A stretch of DNA of 64,000 nt from UBA2377 sp964429385 (GTDB lineage: Bacteria; Verrucomicrobiota; Verrucomicrobiia; Opitutales; Opitutaceae), in the NCBI GenBank assembly GCA_964429385.1, contig CAYSBR010000005.1, forward strand, positions 1 through 64,000, written 5' to 3'. Numbering within the stretch: the stretch's first letter is position 1; each line of letters starts with the position of its first letter. Shown here piece after piece: positions 33,729 to 42,675 of this stretch. The position numbers were made by a program, and so were the translations under genes. Below the pieces are notes generated by a model. That model searched no databases, was not told where the DNA came from, and saw only the letters and a list, made by a program, of their open reading frames with translations.

Positions 33729-35210
33729 CTACGGGGCGGGCGTCGCGTGGAGCTGGTCAATCAGCTCGCTCACGCGGTTGTTTTCTTCCACGTAAAGGCC
33801 GAAGGCGTCGTCCTCGCCGGTGCGCAGGCCGGTGAGAAGGTGACGGTAGCTGCTGATCTGCAACTGGAAGATGGCGCGCATCTGATCGCGGGTCCGGGAG
33901 GTGGGCCGGTCTGGCTTCAGCTCCAGGCTCGCGATGGCATCATCCCAGCCCTGATAAAACGGAATCAATTCGGTTTCGAGCCAGTCGGCGTAAGCCGCGT
34001 GGTCGGTGGTGGTGAGCAGGCCGGAGAGCGATTTTCGATGGTGTTCAAACAGGGGGGCTTCCCGTTCGGCGAAGGGCTCGTTCTTGAACTCCAGCAAAAC
34101 GGCATCGCGGCTGTTGTAATCGAAGCGGGGCGTCAGGGTGACTCCGGCGATGACGAGCAGGCCCAGTGCGGCCAGCCCGAGGCGTTGGCGCCGGCCGGTC
34201 TGGGTCCGCCGCACCGCGGCGTCCACCGGCAGGGCCAGCAGCCAGCCCAGCCCGAGGCCGCCGACGAGACCGCCGAGGTGGGCCGCGTTATCAATGCCCG
34301 CCCGGGCCAGGCCATAGACGAGGTTGTAGCTGGCGAATACGAGGGAGCTGTTGAAGAGCGATTGGTAGAGGGTGCGGGGCAGGGTCTGCTTTTGCCGCAG
34401 CATGTAGCCGAAGAGCGCGCCATAGACGCCGAACACCGCGCCGGAGGCGCCGGCGCTCCAGGTCTGGTCGCCGTGCCAGAGGATGCTGGCGAAGCCGCCG
34501 GCGAGCCCGCTGCCGAGGTAGGTCAGGATGAAGAGGTCGCGGCCCAGCAGACGTTCGAGAAAATGACCGACCTGAAAGAGGGCCCACATGTTGAAGAGCA
34601 GGTGGAGGAGCCCGTAGTGCAGGAACATGCTCGTGAGGAGCCGCCACCACCCGCCATCGGTCGTGGCCGCCCCGTTGTTGGCTCCGTAGAGCACGTAGGG
34701 CAGGATGTCGGTGGGAGTGAACCAGCCGGCGCCGAGCAGGCCCATGAGGATGAAGGCCGCCGCGTTGAGGAGGATGATGACGTTGGTGGGCGACTGCACG
34801 CCGGCGAGTGGCGGGGAGGCGTGGTCCAGGCGGGCGTGGAAATCTTGGGTGGCCAGAAATTCTTCGTCCACGGTCTTGGGGAGCAGCGTGGCCACGCTGT
34901 GCGCTTCCGCGGCGTCCTTGAGGTGAAAGACAAACTGCCGGCGGCTTCGCCCCGATGCGCCCAGCGGGGTCTTGAAAACGATACTCCGGTCGATGAGCCC
35001 GACGTTCGTGATCTCCTCCGGCCGGAAGGTCATCTCCTTTTGCCGACGCGAAAAGAGTCCGCGGGCGCGCCCGGTGAAGGTGTAGGTCGGCCCTTCGGGA
35101 TGAACGGTGAGCCGACCCTGGCCTTGAAAATCAGCGTTGGGGCCCGCGTCGCCCTGCTGATCGTAGCCCACCGCGTGGGTGATGACTTGGGCCCCGGTCG
35201 AATTGCTCAT
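33729..35210 (-). CDS. Rhomboid-family intramembrane serine protease with an N-terminal soluble domain
   Basis: The 493-residue protein has a soluble N-terminal region of about 150 residues, with a PH-like beta pattern (TYTFTGRARGLFSRRQKEMT and FVFHLKDAAEAHSVATLLPK). Then comes a rhomboid core with about six or seven membrane segments. Catalytic residues are seen in GASGAVFGVYGALFG (Ser) and NAAHLGGLVGGLGLG (His), and the conserved loop-1 region WWRLLTSMFLHYGLLHLLFN is present. A soluble helical C-terminal region of about 130 residues follows. It cleaves membrane-embedded substrates; the substrate is unknown. The extra N-terminal domain is larger than in GlpG. Confidence 0.85.
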   Translation of the reverse strand: MSNSTGAQVITHAVGYDQQGDAGPNADFQGQGRLTVHPEGPTYTFTGRARGLFSRRQKEMTFRPEEITNVGLIDRSIVFKTPLGASGRSRRQFVFHLKDAAEAHSVATLLPKTVDEEFLATQDFHARLDHASPPLAGVQSPTNVIILLNAAAFILMGLLGAGWFTPTDILPYVLYGANNGAATTDGGWWRLLTSMFLHYGLLHLLFNMWALFQVGHFLERLLGRDLFILTYLGSGLAGGFASILWHGDQTWSAGASGAVFGVYGALFGYMLRQKQTLPRTLYQSLFNSSLVFASYNLVYGLARAGIDNAAHLGGLVGGLGLGWLLALPVDAAVRRTQTGRRQRLGLAALGLLVIAGVTLTPRFDYNSRDAVLLEFKNEPFAEREAPLFEHHRKSLSGLLTTTDHAAYADWLETELIPFYQGWDDAIASLELKPDRPTSRTRDQMRAIFQLQISSYRHLLTGLRTGEDDAFGLYVEENNRVSELIDQLHATPAP

Positions 35211-35330
35211 GCCAATTCATTGCGTACGCTCTCCCGGTGAGTCAACCAGGGGAAATCCCGGCGCGTGACTCGATTTGGGAAGCCGGCCCAAGGTGTTCGC
35301 GCAGGGGCCGCGGACGGGTTGCGACGCGGC

Positions 35331-36815
35331 TTATTCGGCGACGGTCCGGCGGCCGGTCAACGGTGCGCGTTCGCGCGGACCGAAACTCACGTTGTATTCG
35401 CCCGTGTGCCGGACTTCATCACCGTCAAACTGCAGCGCGACGGTGAACGTGTAGGGGGTTTCATAGACGCAGAGCTGGAACGTATAGGTGTCGGCTTCCG
35501 TCCACGCGCCGCTCACGGCGACCGGTTGCTCCGGTCGGTTGAGGTAGGCGAGCCGGGTCTTGGTCCAGGTCCCGGGCCGGCAGGTGATGGTTTGTTCGCC
35601 GGTGCCGGCGTCGAGGTGCAGTGTCACGGAGCCGTCGGCGTTGGGCGTCAGGGCGAGGGCGACGAGTCCCTGGTCGTTTTCGGGAAACGTATAACGCCGG
35701 CCGGCGATCTCCGTGGCGCGGGGCGTGGTGGCGGCGCCGGCTTGGGCGGGGAGGGCGAGGGCGGCGAGCGCGGTGGTGAGTCGCGCGTGGGCCGCTTCAT
35801 CGGCGGGCAGCGGCGCCGGCCGCAGGGCCGGCAGGAGGTGTTTCCAGAGCAGGTTCATGATGGCCTGCATGTCGCCGGAGCCGGCGGTGATCGCGATGAC
35901 CGCGTCCTGCTCCGGCAGGACGATGCAGAACTGACCGAAGGCGCCGTCGCCGCGGTAGAGGCCGTGACGGCAACGCCAGAACTGGTAGCCGTAACCCTGC
36001 TGCCAGTCGCTGTCGGGGCTGCTGCCGTTGGAAGTCTGGAGCGTGGTGGCTTCCCTGATCCATGAGGCCGGGAGCAGTTGCCGGTCCTGCCAGCGGCCTT
36101 CCCGCAGGTAAAGCTGGCCGAATTTCGCGATGTCCTCGGTGCGCAGATTCAGCCCCGAGCCGCCGACGGAGTGGCCTTCCGGATTCGTGTCCCAGGTGGG
36201 GTTCACCATTTCCAGTGGCGCAAAGAGCCGCGGCCGCAGGTAGTCGATCAGGGTTTCACCGGTCACTTTTTGCAGGATGGCCGAGAGCATGTAGGTGGCC
36301 GGGGTGTTGTAGCGGAAACGTGTGCCCGGCCAGTGGGGCACCGGATGGTGAAGGAAGACCTTGGCCCAGGGCTCGCTGGCGCTCCAGAGCGAGGGTTCCG
36401 TCTCATGGCCGGAGGCCATGATGAGCAGATCGCGCACGCGCATGCCCTTGAGGTTGTCGCCGGGTTCTTCCGGGGCGTATTCGGGAAAGAAGGGGAGCAC
36501 CAGGTCATGCACCGACAGCCGGCCTTCGGCGACGAGCATCCCGATGGCGGTGGAAGTGAAGCTCTTGCTCAGCGAATAGAGCTGGTGCGGCGACTCCGCG
36601 CCGTAGGGCGCCCACCAGCCCTCGGTCACGACCTGCCCGTGGCGCACCAGCATGAAGCTGTGCAGGCCGTGGCCCTCCTGATCGGCGGCCTGGATGAAGT
36701 CGAGGAGCGCCCGGGAGGAAATGCCCTGGGCTTCAGGCGTGCTGCGGGGCAGGGCGAAGACGGTGAGAGCGGACATCAGTAAACCGGCCAGGCCGGTGAG
36801 CAGGGAGCGTGACAT
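35331..36815 (-). CDS. Exported serine hydrolase, beta-lactamase/DD-peptidase family
   Basis: The 494-residue protein has a signal peptide ending near FAL-PRS. Motifs are SLSK (Ser81, Lys84) in QLYSLSKSFTSTAIG, Y-x-N in FRYNTPATYM, and a beta-rich C-terminal extension of about 120 residues (IAGRRYTFPENDQGLVALAL). It is a separate subgroup from the serine hydrolases at 9155 and 50227 (its closest neighbours by style are 6-aminohexanoate-dimer hydrolase-like or PBP4*-like enzymes). It probably acts in the periplasm; the substrate is unknown. Confidence 0.82.
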   Translation of the reverse strand: MSRSLLTGLAGLLMSALTVFALPRSTPEAQGISSRALLDFIQAADQEGHGLHSFMLVRHGQVVTEGWWAPYGAESPHQLYSLSKSFTSTAIGMLVAEGRLSVHDLVLPFFPEYAPEEPGDNLKGMRVRDLLIMASGHETEPSLWSASEPWAKVFLHHPVPHWPGTRFRYNTPATYMLSAILQKVTGETLIDYLRPRLFAPLEMVNPTWDTNPEGHSVGGSGLNLRTEDIAKFGQLYLREGRWQDRQLLPASWIREATTLQTSNGSSPDSDWQQGYGYQFWRCRHGLYRGDGAFGQFCIVLPEQDAVIAITAGSGDMQAIMNLLWKHLLPALRPAPLPADEAAHARLTTALAALALPAQAGAATTPRATEIAGRRYTFPENDQGLVALALTPNADGSVTLHLDAGTGEQTITCRPGTWTKTRLAYLNRPEQPVAVSGAWTEADTYTFQLCVYETPYTFTVALQFDGDEVRHTGEYNVSFGPRERAPLTGRRTVAE

Positions 36816-36993
36816 GGTAGGGTAAGGGGGAGGGTGCCATCATCCCGGCTCTGCCGCGCACCCGCCACCCCAAAATTCACGGCCATGCCAAGCTGCGGTG
36901 AGGGCTGCGCTCCGCTTTGGTTGAAGGCACGGCGGTTTGAAACTTGCATCCGGGATTGGCCCGCACCGTCCTTTCGACGATCCGGACAGCCTT

Positions 36994-37521
36994 ATGAACC
37001 TCAAGATTAAGATCCGGCCTGAAACGGCCGCCGACATTGATGCGATACGCGCGGTTACACTGGCCGCTTTCAAGGACTTGGCGGTCAGCAAGCAAACCGA
37101 GCACCTTGTCATTGAGGCGCTGCGGGCCAGCCAGGGGCTGACCCTTTCACTCGTCGCCGAGTTGGCGGGGCAGGTGGTCGGCCACATCGCCTTCTCTCCC
37201 GTTACGCTTTCCGATGGCACGCCCGGTTGGTATGGGCTGGGTCCGGTCTCGGTGCTGCCATTCCACCAACGGCAAGGCGTCGGCAAGGCACTGATTCGGG
37301 AAGGACTGGCGCAATTGCGGGAAAAGCAGGCCCAAGGCTGCTGCTTGGTGGGGCACCCGGAATATTACCGGGCGCTCGGCTTCCAGAATCCCCCGGGGCT
37401 GGCCTATCCAGGAGTGCCTGCGGAGGTTTTCTTCGTCTGGCCGTTCAATGGGCCGATCCCGCAAGGCACCGTGGCTTTTCATGCCGGGTTTTTCGCGGGA
37501 GCAAATCATGAGACCGATTGA
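36994..37521 (+). CDS. GNAT-family N-acetyltransferase (YhbS-like)
   Basis: The ATG at 36994 gives 175 residues, chosen over an upstream frame at 36937 because it begins the fold directly (KIKIRPETAADIDAIRAVTL). The acetyl-CoA loop is GLGPVSVLPFHQRQGVGKAL (motif A, Q-R-x-G-x-G). The end YRALGFQNPPGLAYPGVP is typical of YhbS-type enzymes. The acceptor is unknown. The gene is alone on the plus strand between the serine hydrolase and the M3 peptidase, which is convergent with it. Confidence 0.85.
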   Translation: MNLKIKIRPETAADIDAIRAVTLAAFKDLAVSKQTEHLVIEALRASQGLTLSLVAELAGQVVGHIAFSPVTLSDGTPGWYGLGPVSVLPFHQRQGVGKALIREGLAQLREKQAQGCCLVGHPEYYRALGFQNPPGLAYPGVPAEVFFVWPFNGPIPQGTVAFHAGFFAGANHETD

Positions 37522-37662
37522 GCCTGACCTCGTGTCCAAAATAGCAGCGAGCGGACTTGAGCGGAAGGAGTGAAGGTGGAGGGGATTGCGACAGCGGGGT
37601 TGGCGACGCCGGGCCGGCCTCAGCGAGGCCGACCACAGGCCGCAAGACCTTCAGATCAAAAT

Positions 37663-37707
37663 GAGACGCGATCCGCGGTTCGAGCTGTTCGATCGCGGAT
37701 CCGTCTC
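37663..37707 (-). terminator. Stem-loop at the end of the M3 peptidase gene
   Basis: GAGACGCGATCCGCG (37663-37677) pairs with CGCGGATCCGTCTC (37694-37707) with one bulge. On the minus strand the stem follows the stop codon directly (it overlaps the TGA at 37706) and is followed by CATTTTGATC, a weak T-tract. It is a plausible terminator of the M3 peptidase gene, and the stem could also terminate the convergent acetyltransferase transcript. Confidence 0.6.
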
Positions 37708-39808
37708 ACTCCAGCCCGCGGCGTTTGAGCAGGTGCCGCACGTCGGGCTCGCGACCGGCGAAGTCGCGGTAGAGTTGCATGGCATCGGCGCTGCCGCCGC
37801 GGGAGAGCACGGTGCGGCGCAGGTGGTCGCCCACCGCGCGCGACAGGCCGCCGTTGTGCTGGATCCAGTCCGCGCCGTCGGCGTCGAGCACCTCGGCCCA
37901 GATGTAGGAGTAATAGCCGGCGGCGTAGCCGTTGCTGGAGAAGATGTGGCTGAAATAGGGACTGCGATAGCGCGGCGGCACGGGGGCGAAATCAAAGCCG
38001 GCCGCGGCGAGCGCCCGGGCCTCGAAGGCGAGCACGCCTTCGGCATCCGGCACGGCGCCGGGGGTGAGCTGATGCCAGGCCTGGTCGAGCAGGGTGGCGG
38101 CGAGGTATTCGCTGGTCCTGAAACCCTGGTTGAATCTGGCGGCGGCGGTGATTTTGGCGATAAGCTCGGCGGGGATCGGCTCGCCGGTCGCGTGGTGTTT
38201 CGCGTAGTTGGCCAGGACTTCGGGATCGGTGACGAAGATTTCATACACCTGGGAGGGGAACTCCACGAAATCGCTGGGCACGCTGGTGCCGGCGAAGCGC
38301 GGATAGCGCACCGAGGAAAGCAGGCCGTGGAGCGCGTGACCGAATTCGTGGAAGGCGGTGGTGACTTCGTCGTAGGTCAGCAGCGTGGGCTGGCCGGCGG
38401 GCGGCTTGGGCACGTTGAGGTGGTTGGCGATCACGGGCCGGGTGCCGCGCAGGCCGGACTGGGCGATGTAGGAGCTCATCCAGGCGCCGCCGCGTTTTTC
38501 AGGGCGCGCATACCAGTCCACGATGAAGAGGGCGAAGGAAGTGCCGTCGGCCTCGAAGACCTCCCACACGCTGATGTCCTCGTGATATTTCGGCAGGTCG
38601 GTCCGTTCCTTGAAGGTGAGGCCGAAGAGCCGTTGCGCGCTGTAGAAAACCCCATCCACGAGCACGCGGTTCATTTCGAAATACGGCCGGACTTCGGCCG
38701 CGTCGAAGGCGTAGCGGGCCTGCCGGACTTTCTCCGCGTAGAAAGCCCAGTCCCAGGCCGCGACGTCGAAGTCACCGTCTTCGGTGGCAATCAGAGCCTG
38801 CAGGTCGGCGGCTTCGCGGCGCGCATTGGCGATGGCGGGTGGCACGAGCTGGCCCATGAGCCGGTTGACGGCGGCGATGGAGCCGGCGGTTTTGTCCGCC
38901 AGTTGGAGGTCGGCGTGCGTGGGATAGCCCAGCAGGGCGGCGCGCTCGGCGCGGGTGCGCGCGAGCCGGGAGATGATGGCGCGGTTGTCGAATTCACCGC
39001 CGCGGCTGTTGCGGACGAGTGAAGCCTGCATGAGGCGTTCACGGACGGCGCGGTGGGTCAGGGCTTCGAGCGGAGGCTGGCCGGTGGTGTTGAGCAGGCC
39101 GATCAGGTATTTCCCGGTGTGGCCCGCGGCGGTGGCGGCGCGGGCGGCGGTATCAATGGCGGTGTCGGACAGGCCGGCGAGTTCCTCGCGCGTATCCACG
39201 AGCAGGGCGGCGGCATTCCTTTCCTTGAGCACGTTCTGCGAGAAGGCGGTGTGGAGCGTGGCGAGCTCGGCGTTGAGCGCGCGCAGGCGGGCCTGGGCGG
39301 CGGCATCGAGCGCGGCGCCGGCGCGGACGTAGTCGCGGTGGTAGCGCTCCAGCAGGCGCAGGGACTCGGCGTCGAGCCCGAGGGATGCGCGCCGCTCATG
39401 CAGATCGCGGATGCGCGCGAAAAGCGCGGGGTTGAGCACGATGGCGTCGCGGTGCGCCGCGAGGCGCGGGGCGAGGGTTCGCTCCAGTTGCTGGAGAGCG
39501 GGGTTGGTGAAGGTGCCGGTGAGGTTGCCGAAGACCGCGGCGGCGCGGCCCAGTGTGCGACCGGCGAGCTCAAGGGGAATGAGGGTGTTCGCAAAGGTAG
39601 CGGGCTCGGGATTGTTCGCGATGGCCTCGATCTCGGCGAGCTGCTCCGCCATGCCCTGTTCATAGGCGGGGAGAAAGTGTTCGTCCTTGATCTGGTCGAA
39701 TGGCGGATAGCCGTAGGGCAGGGGACTTTCTTTGAGCAGGGGATTTTCGGTCATGGCGAAGGTTGTGAGGGCGGTGAGCACCGATACCAGGCTGGTGGAA
39801 ATGCGCAT
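37706..39808 (-). CDS. M3-family metallopeptidase (peptidyl-dipeptidase Dcp / oligopeptidase A type)
   Basis: The 700-residue protein has the M3 zinc motif VTTAFHEFGHALHGLL near residue 480 with the third ligand Glu downstream in SDFVEFPSQVYE. The Dcp-type opening NPLLKESPLPYGYPPFDQIK is characteristic. A short hydrophobic leader MRISTSLVSVLTALTTFA precedes it. This may be a signal peptide, in which case the enzyme is periplasmic; the ATG at 39754 would give the cytosolic version. It removes dipeptides from, or internally cleaves, short peptides. Confidence 0.86.
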   Translation of the reverse strand: MRISTSLVSVLTALTTFAMTENPLLKESPLPYGYPPFDQIKDEHFLPAYEQGMAEQLAEIEAIANNPEPATFANTLIPLELAGRTLGRAAAVFGNLTGTFTNPALQQLERTLAPRLAAHRDAIVLNPALFARIRDLHERRASLGLDAESLRLLERYHRDYVRAGAALDAAAQARLRALNAELATLHTAFSQNVLKERNAAALLVDTREELAGLSDTAIDTAARAATAAGHTGKYLIGLLNTTGQPPLEALTHRAVRERLMQASLVRNSRGGEFDNRAIISRLARTRAERAALLGYPTHADLQLADKTAGSIAAVNRLMGQLVPPAIANARREAADLQALIATEDGDFDVAAWDWAFYAEKVRQARYAFDAAEVRPYFEMNRVLVDGVFYSAQRLFGLTFKERTDLPKYHEDISVWEVFEADGTSFALFIVDWYARPEKRGGAWMSSYIAQSGLRGTRPVIANHLNVPKPPAGQPTLLTYDEVTTAFHEFGHALHGLLSSVRYPRFAGTSVPSDFVEFPSQVYEIFVTDPEVLANYAKHHATGEPIPAELIAKITAAARFNQGFRTSEYLAATLLDQAWHQLTPGAVPDAEGVLAFEARALAAAGFDFAPVPPRYRSPYFSHIFSSNGYAAGYYSYIWAEVLDADGADWIQHNGGLSRAVGDHLRRTVLSRGGSADAMQLYRDFAGREPDVRHLLKRRGLE

Positions 39809-39964
39809 GGTGAAGTGGAATGGAGTTCCATCCCTGTGTCATAAGCCGGGGCAAGGCAAGTGCCGGCCGGCGATCGTGGATTAAGATAAGGCCGGCAGGT
39901 GAGGGGAGATTGCCCGGCTGATGGCGGGATTGACGCGACGGGGGCGGCCGGTCCCGATGGCGGG

Positions 39965-40621
39965 ATGGCCCGAAGTGTCGTCCTCAAAGGTGCTCCGCGT
40001 TGCGGGCGTTGCCAGTTGCCGCCGCGCTGGTGCATTTGCGCGGGCCTGCGGGCCGTGGAGTGCCCGCTGGCGGTGGATGTGCTCATGCACGAGGAGGAGA
40101 TGTGCCGGCCGAGCAGCACAGGGCATTTGATCGGACGCGTGCTAAAGGATGCGCGGTTGCACCGGTGGGATGAAGGCAAGCCGGAGATCCCGTTGCGAAC
40201 GGACCGGGAGTTGTGGATTCTGCATCCGCTGGGGGACCCGGTGCCGGCGGGAACAGCCCCGGAGACGGTGCAGGTGTTGCTGCTCGACGGGAGCTGGCGG
40301 CAGGCGTTGGACATGCTGCGGCTCACGGGTCGCCGCGGTCGCCGGGTGAGTCTGCCGATGACCGGCGAGAGCCGTTACTGGCTGCGCACGCAAAACGGAC
40401 CGGGACGGTTTTCCACGGTCGAGGCGCTGCTGTTTCTGTTGCAGGCGCTCGGGCTGGAGCAGGCGCACGAGGCATTGCGCCGGCAATTCGAGCTGCACGT
40501 GTATGCCAGTCTGTGCGCCCGCGGGCAGAAGGCGCGGGCGGCGGCTTACCTAGTGGACTCACCGGTGCGGGCGGCATTTCCGGAGCTGCTGGCCCGGCTC
40601 GCGGAGAAGCGTCCGCTGTAG
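39965..40621 (+). CDS. DTW-domain protein, tRNA-uridine aminocarboxypropyltransferase-like
   Basis: The ATG at 39965 gives 218 residues; an ATG at 39899 would add 22 more. The N-terminal C-x2-C and W-C-x-C pattern (APRCGRCQLPPRWCICAGLR) is the zinc-binding start of the DTW family (TapT, which makes acp3U in tRNA from SAM). The name-giving D-T-W motif appears here as the variant DGSW in VLLLDGSWRQALDML. The ending SLCARGQKARAAAYL is family-like. It acts on tRNA in the cytoplasm if it has the family activity. It ends 20 bases before the convergent GH127 gene. Confidence 0.78.
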   Translation: MARSVVLKGAPRCGRCQLPPRWCICAGLRAVECPLAVDVLMHEEEMCRPSSTGHLIGRVLKDARLHRWDEGKPEIPLRTDRELWILHPLGDPVPAGTAPETVQVLLLDGSWRQALDMLRLTGRRGRRVSLPMTGESRYWLRTQNGPGRFSTVEALLFLLQALGLEQAHEALRRQFELHVYASLCARGQKARAAAYLVDSPVRAAFPELLARLAEKRPL

Positions 40622-40641
40622 TGCCTGGGGTGCGGCGGGCT

Positions 40642-42555
40642 TCAGTCGTCGCCGGCTTGCAACCACACGGCCATCGGGGCGAGTCCGCGATTGTTCCAGG
40701 TGGCGTAGGGGATGGCGGTGACGGGTTTGATGGCGGCAGGGGTGGAGACGTCGTCGAGGACGAGGGTGACCACCCCGTCGAGCAGATCGGGTTGCGTCTG
40801 CGGCGCGGCTCGGGTGGAGGGCAACACGGAGATTTCTTCGGGGTTGGTGTTATGCGCCGGCTCTTCAAAAGCGTAAACGATCGGGCCGCGCTCAAAGGCG
40901 AGGCGTCCGCGGGTGGCTTCGATCTTGGGATGCCCGCGCACGGTGCGCACGGGCATCGGCAGGTCGAGTTCCACGACATCGCCGGGCTGCCAGGTGCGGG
41001 TGATCACGGCATAGCCGTTTTCGAGCACGGGAGCGATGGTTTGCCCGGCGACACGCAGGGACCAGTCGGGCCGCGCCGGATCGGCGTAGGTGTAGAGGTC
41101 GGAAGGCACGGGCCGGCCCTGTGCCCAGCCGGGGATGCGCAGGCGCAGGGTGAAGGCGGCGGGTTGCGCGGGCGTGAGGGTGAGGCGCACGCGACCGTCC
41201 CAGGGGTAGTCGGTGATCTGGGCGAGGTGAACCGTGGTGCCGGCGACGGTGGTTTCGCCTTCATTGGGCGCATAGAAGTTCACGTAGAGCGACGCGTCGC
41301 GCACGGCGTAGAACCAGCCGGTGAGCGCGGCGAGGGTACGCATGAGATTGGGCGGACAACAGGCGCAGCCGAACCACGGAGCCCGGCCGGCGTGTTCGTG
41401 GTTGTTTTTGGCGGCGCCGTCGTAGGACAGGGGGTTGGGGTAGAAGAAACGGTCGCCGGAAAGCGAGACGCCGCTGATGAAGCCGTTGTGGGCGGTGCGT
41501 TCCAGGACGTCGAGGTAGCGGGCTTCGCCGGTGAAGAGAAACATGCGCTGGTTCCACATCATGAGGGCGATGGCGGCGCAGGTTTCGTTGTAGCAGGCGT
41601 TGGGCAGTTCGTAGTCCGTGCCATAGGCTTCGCCGTGCTGGATCGGCCCCACGCCGCCGGTGAGGGAAAGTTTTTTCTCGGCGACGTTGTCCCAGATTTT
41701 CTGGATGGCGGCCACGTAGTCCGCATCGCTGGTGAGCGCGGCGACGTCGGCCATGCCGGCATACATGTAATTGGCGCGTACGGCGTGGCCGACGGCCTCG
41801 GCCTGCTGTGTGACGGGCAGGTGCTGCTGGCTGTAAGTCGCGCCGCCCGGGCCGCGGGCTTCGAGGAAGATTTTGGCGAGCGCGATCCAGCGCGGGTCAC
41901 CGGTCACGCGGTGGAGTTTGGCGAGGCCCATCTCAATGACCTGGTGGCCGGGGGCGATGCGGAGCTGGCGGGCGCCGAAATCGCGCCAGAGGAGTTCGGC
42001 GCTCTTCAGGCAGGCATCGAGCAGGGTGCGTTTGCCCGTGGCCTCGTAATGCGCGACGCCGGCTTCATAGAGGTGGCCGAGGTTGTAGATTTCGTGGCTG
42101 AGGTCGGCGTCCTTGATCCAGCGTTTTTCATCAATCCACTCATGCGCCGGGGTGTCCGGGTGCATGGTGCGGAAGGTGTAGAGGTAGCCGTCGGGTTCCT
42201 GCGCGGCCACGACGCGGGCGATCCAGCCGTCGAGCCGGGCTTCGAGCGCGGGATCGGGCCGCACATGCAGGGCGTAGGCGATGCCCTCCATGACCTTGTA
42301 AACATCGGAGTCGTCAAAGGGGTAGATCGTGACGGGCTGGTTCTGAAACGAGGCTTCGCCGGCGGCGCGGCGGCGCAGCGTCTCGGCTGCGAGGTCGAAG
42401 TTGCGCAGGCGGCCGGTGTCCTCGCACTGACGGATGGCGTAGGGCACGGTGGTCGCGAGATTCACGGCCTGGCGCTTTTGCCAGAAACCGCCGGTGATGC
42501 GCACGGCGGTGAAGGGCACGGGACGGATGGGGTAATCGGCGGAAGGGGCGGGCAT
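40642..42555 (-). CDS. Glycoside hydrolase family 127 (beta-L-arabinofuranosidase-type)
   Basis: The 637-residue protein matches GH127 (formerly DUF1680). The start SADYPIRPVPFTAVRITGGF is family-typical, followed by an (alpha/alpha)6 barrel with ELPNACYNETCAAIALMMWN (a conserved Glu). The catalytic metal site is APWFGCACCPPNLMRTLAAL with the C-x-C-C cysteines. The last 200 residues are a beta-sandwich. The family removes beta-L-arabinofuranosides by a cysteine nucleophile. There is no signal peptide, so the enzyme is intracellular. A long plus-strand open frame over the same bases is a codon shadow. Confidence 0.9.
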   Translation of the reverse strand: MPAPSADYPIRPVPFTAVRITGGFWQKRQAVNLATTVPYAIRQCEDTGRLRNFDLAAETLRRRAAGEASFQNQPVTIYPFDDSDVYKVMEGIAYALHVRPDPALEARLDGWIARVVAAQEPDGYLYTFRTMHPDTPAHEWIDEKRWIKDADLSHEIYNLGHLYEAGVAHYEATGKRTLLDACLKSAELLWRDFGARQLRIAPGHQVIEMGLAKLHRVTGDPRWIALAKIFLEARGPGGATYSQQHLPVTQQAEAVGHAVRANYMYAGMADVAALTSDADYVAAIQKIWDNVAEKKLSLTGGVGPIQHGEAYGTDYELPNACYNETCAAIALMMWNQRMFLFTGEARYLDVLERTAHNGFISGVSLSGDRFFYPNPLSYDGAAKNNHEHAGRAPWFGCACCPPNLMRTLAALTGWFYAVRDASLYVNFYAPNEGETTVAGTTVHLAQITDYPWDGRVRLTLTPAQPAAFTLRLRIPGWAQGRPVPSDLYTYADPARPDWSLRVAGQTIAPVLENGYAVITRTWQPGDVVELDLPMPVRTVRGHPKIEATRGRLAFERGPIVYAFEEPAHNTNPEEISVLPSTRAAPQTQPDLLDGVVTLVLDDVSTPAAIKPVTAIPYATWNNRGLAPMAVWLQAGDD

Positions 42556-42675
42556 ACGAGGCGCGAAGGATGGAGCCGGTCACGGCGGTGCCAAGCCGTT
42601 TGCGGCCTGAATGAACAAAGCGCCGCGGCACTGCGCGCTTGTCATGGCGGTGCGGCCGGACGTTATGGCGCGGGG

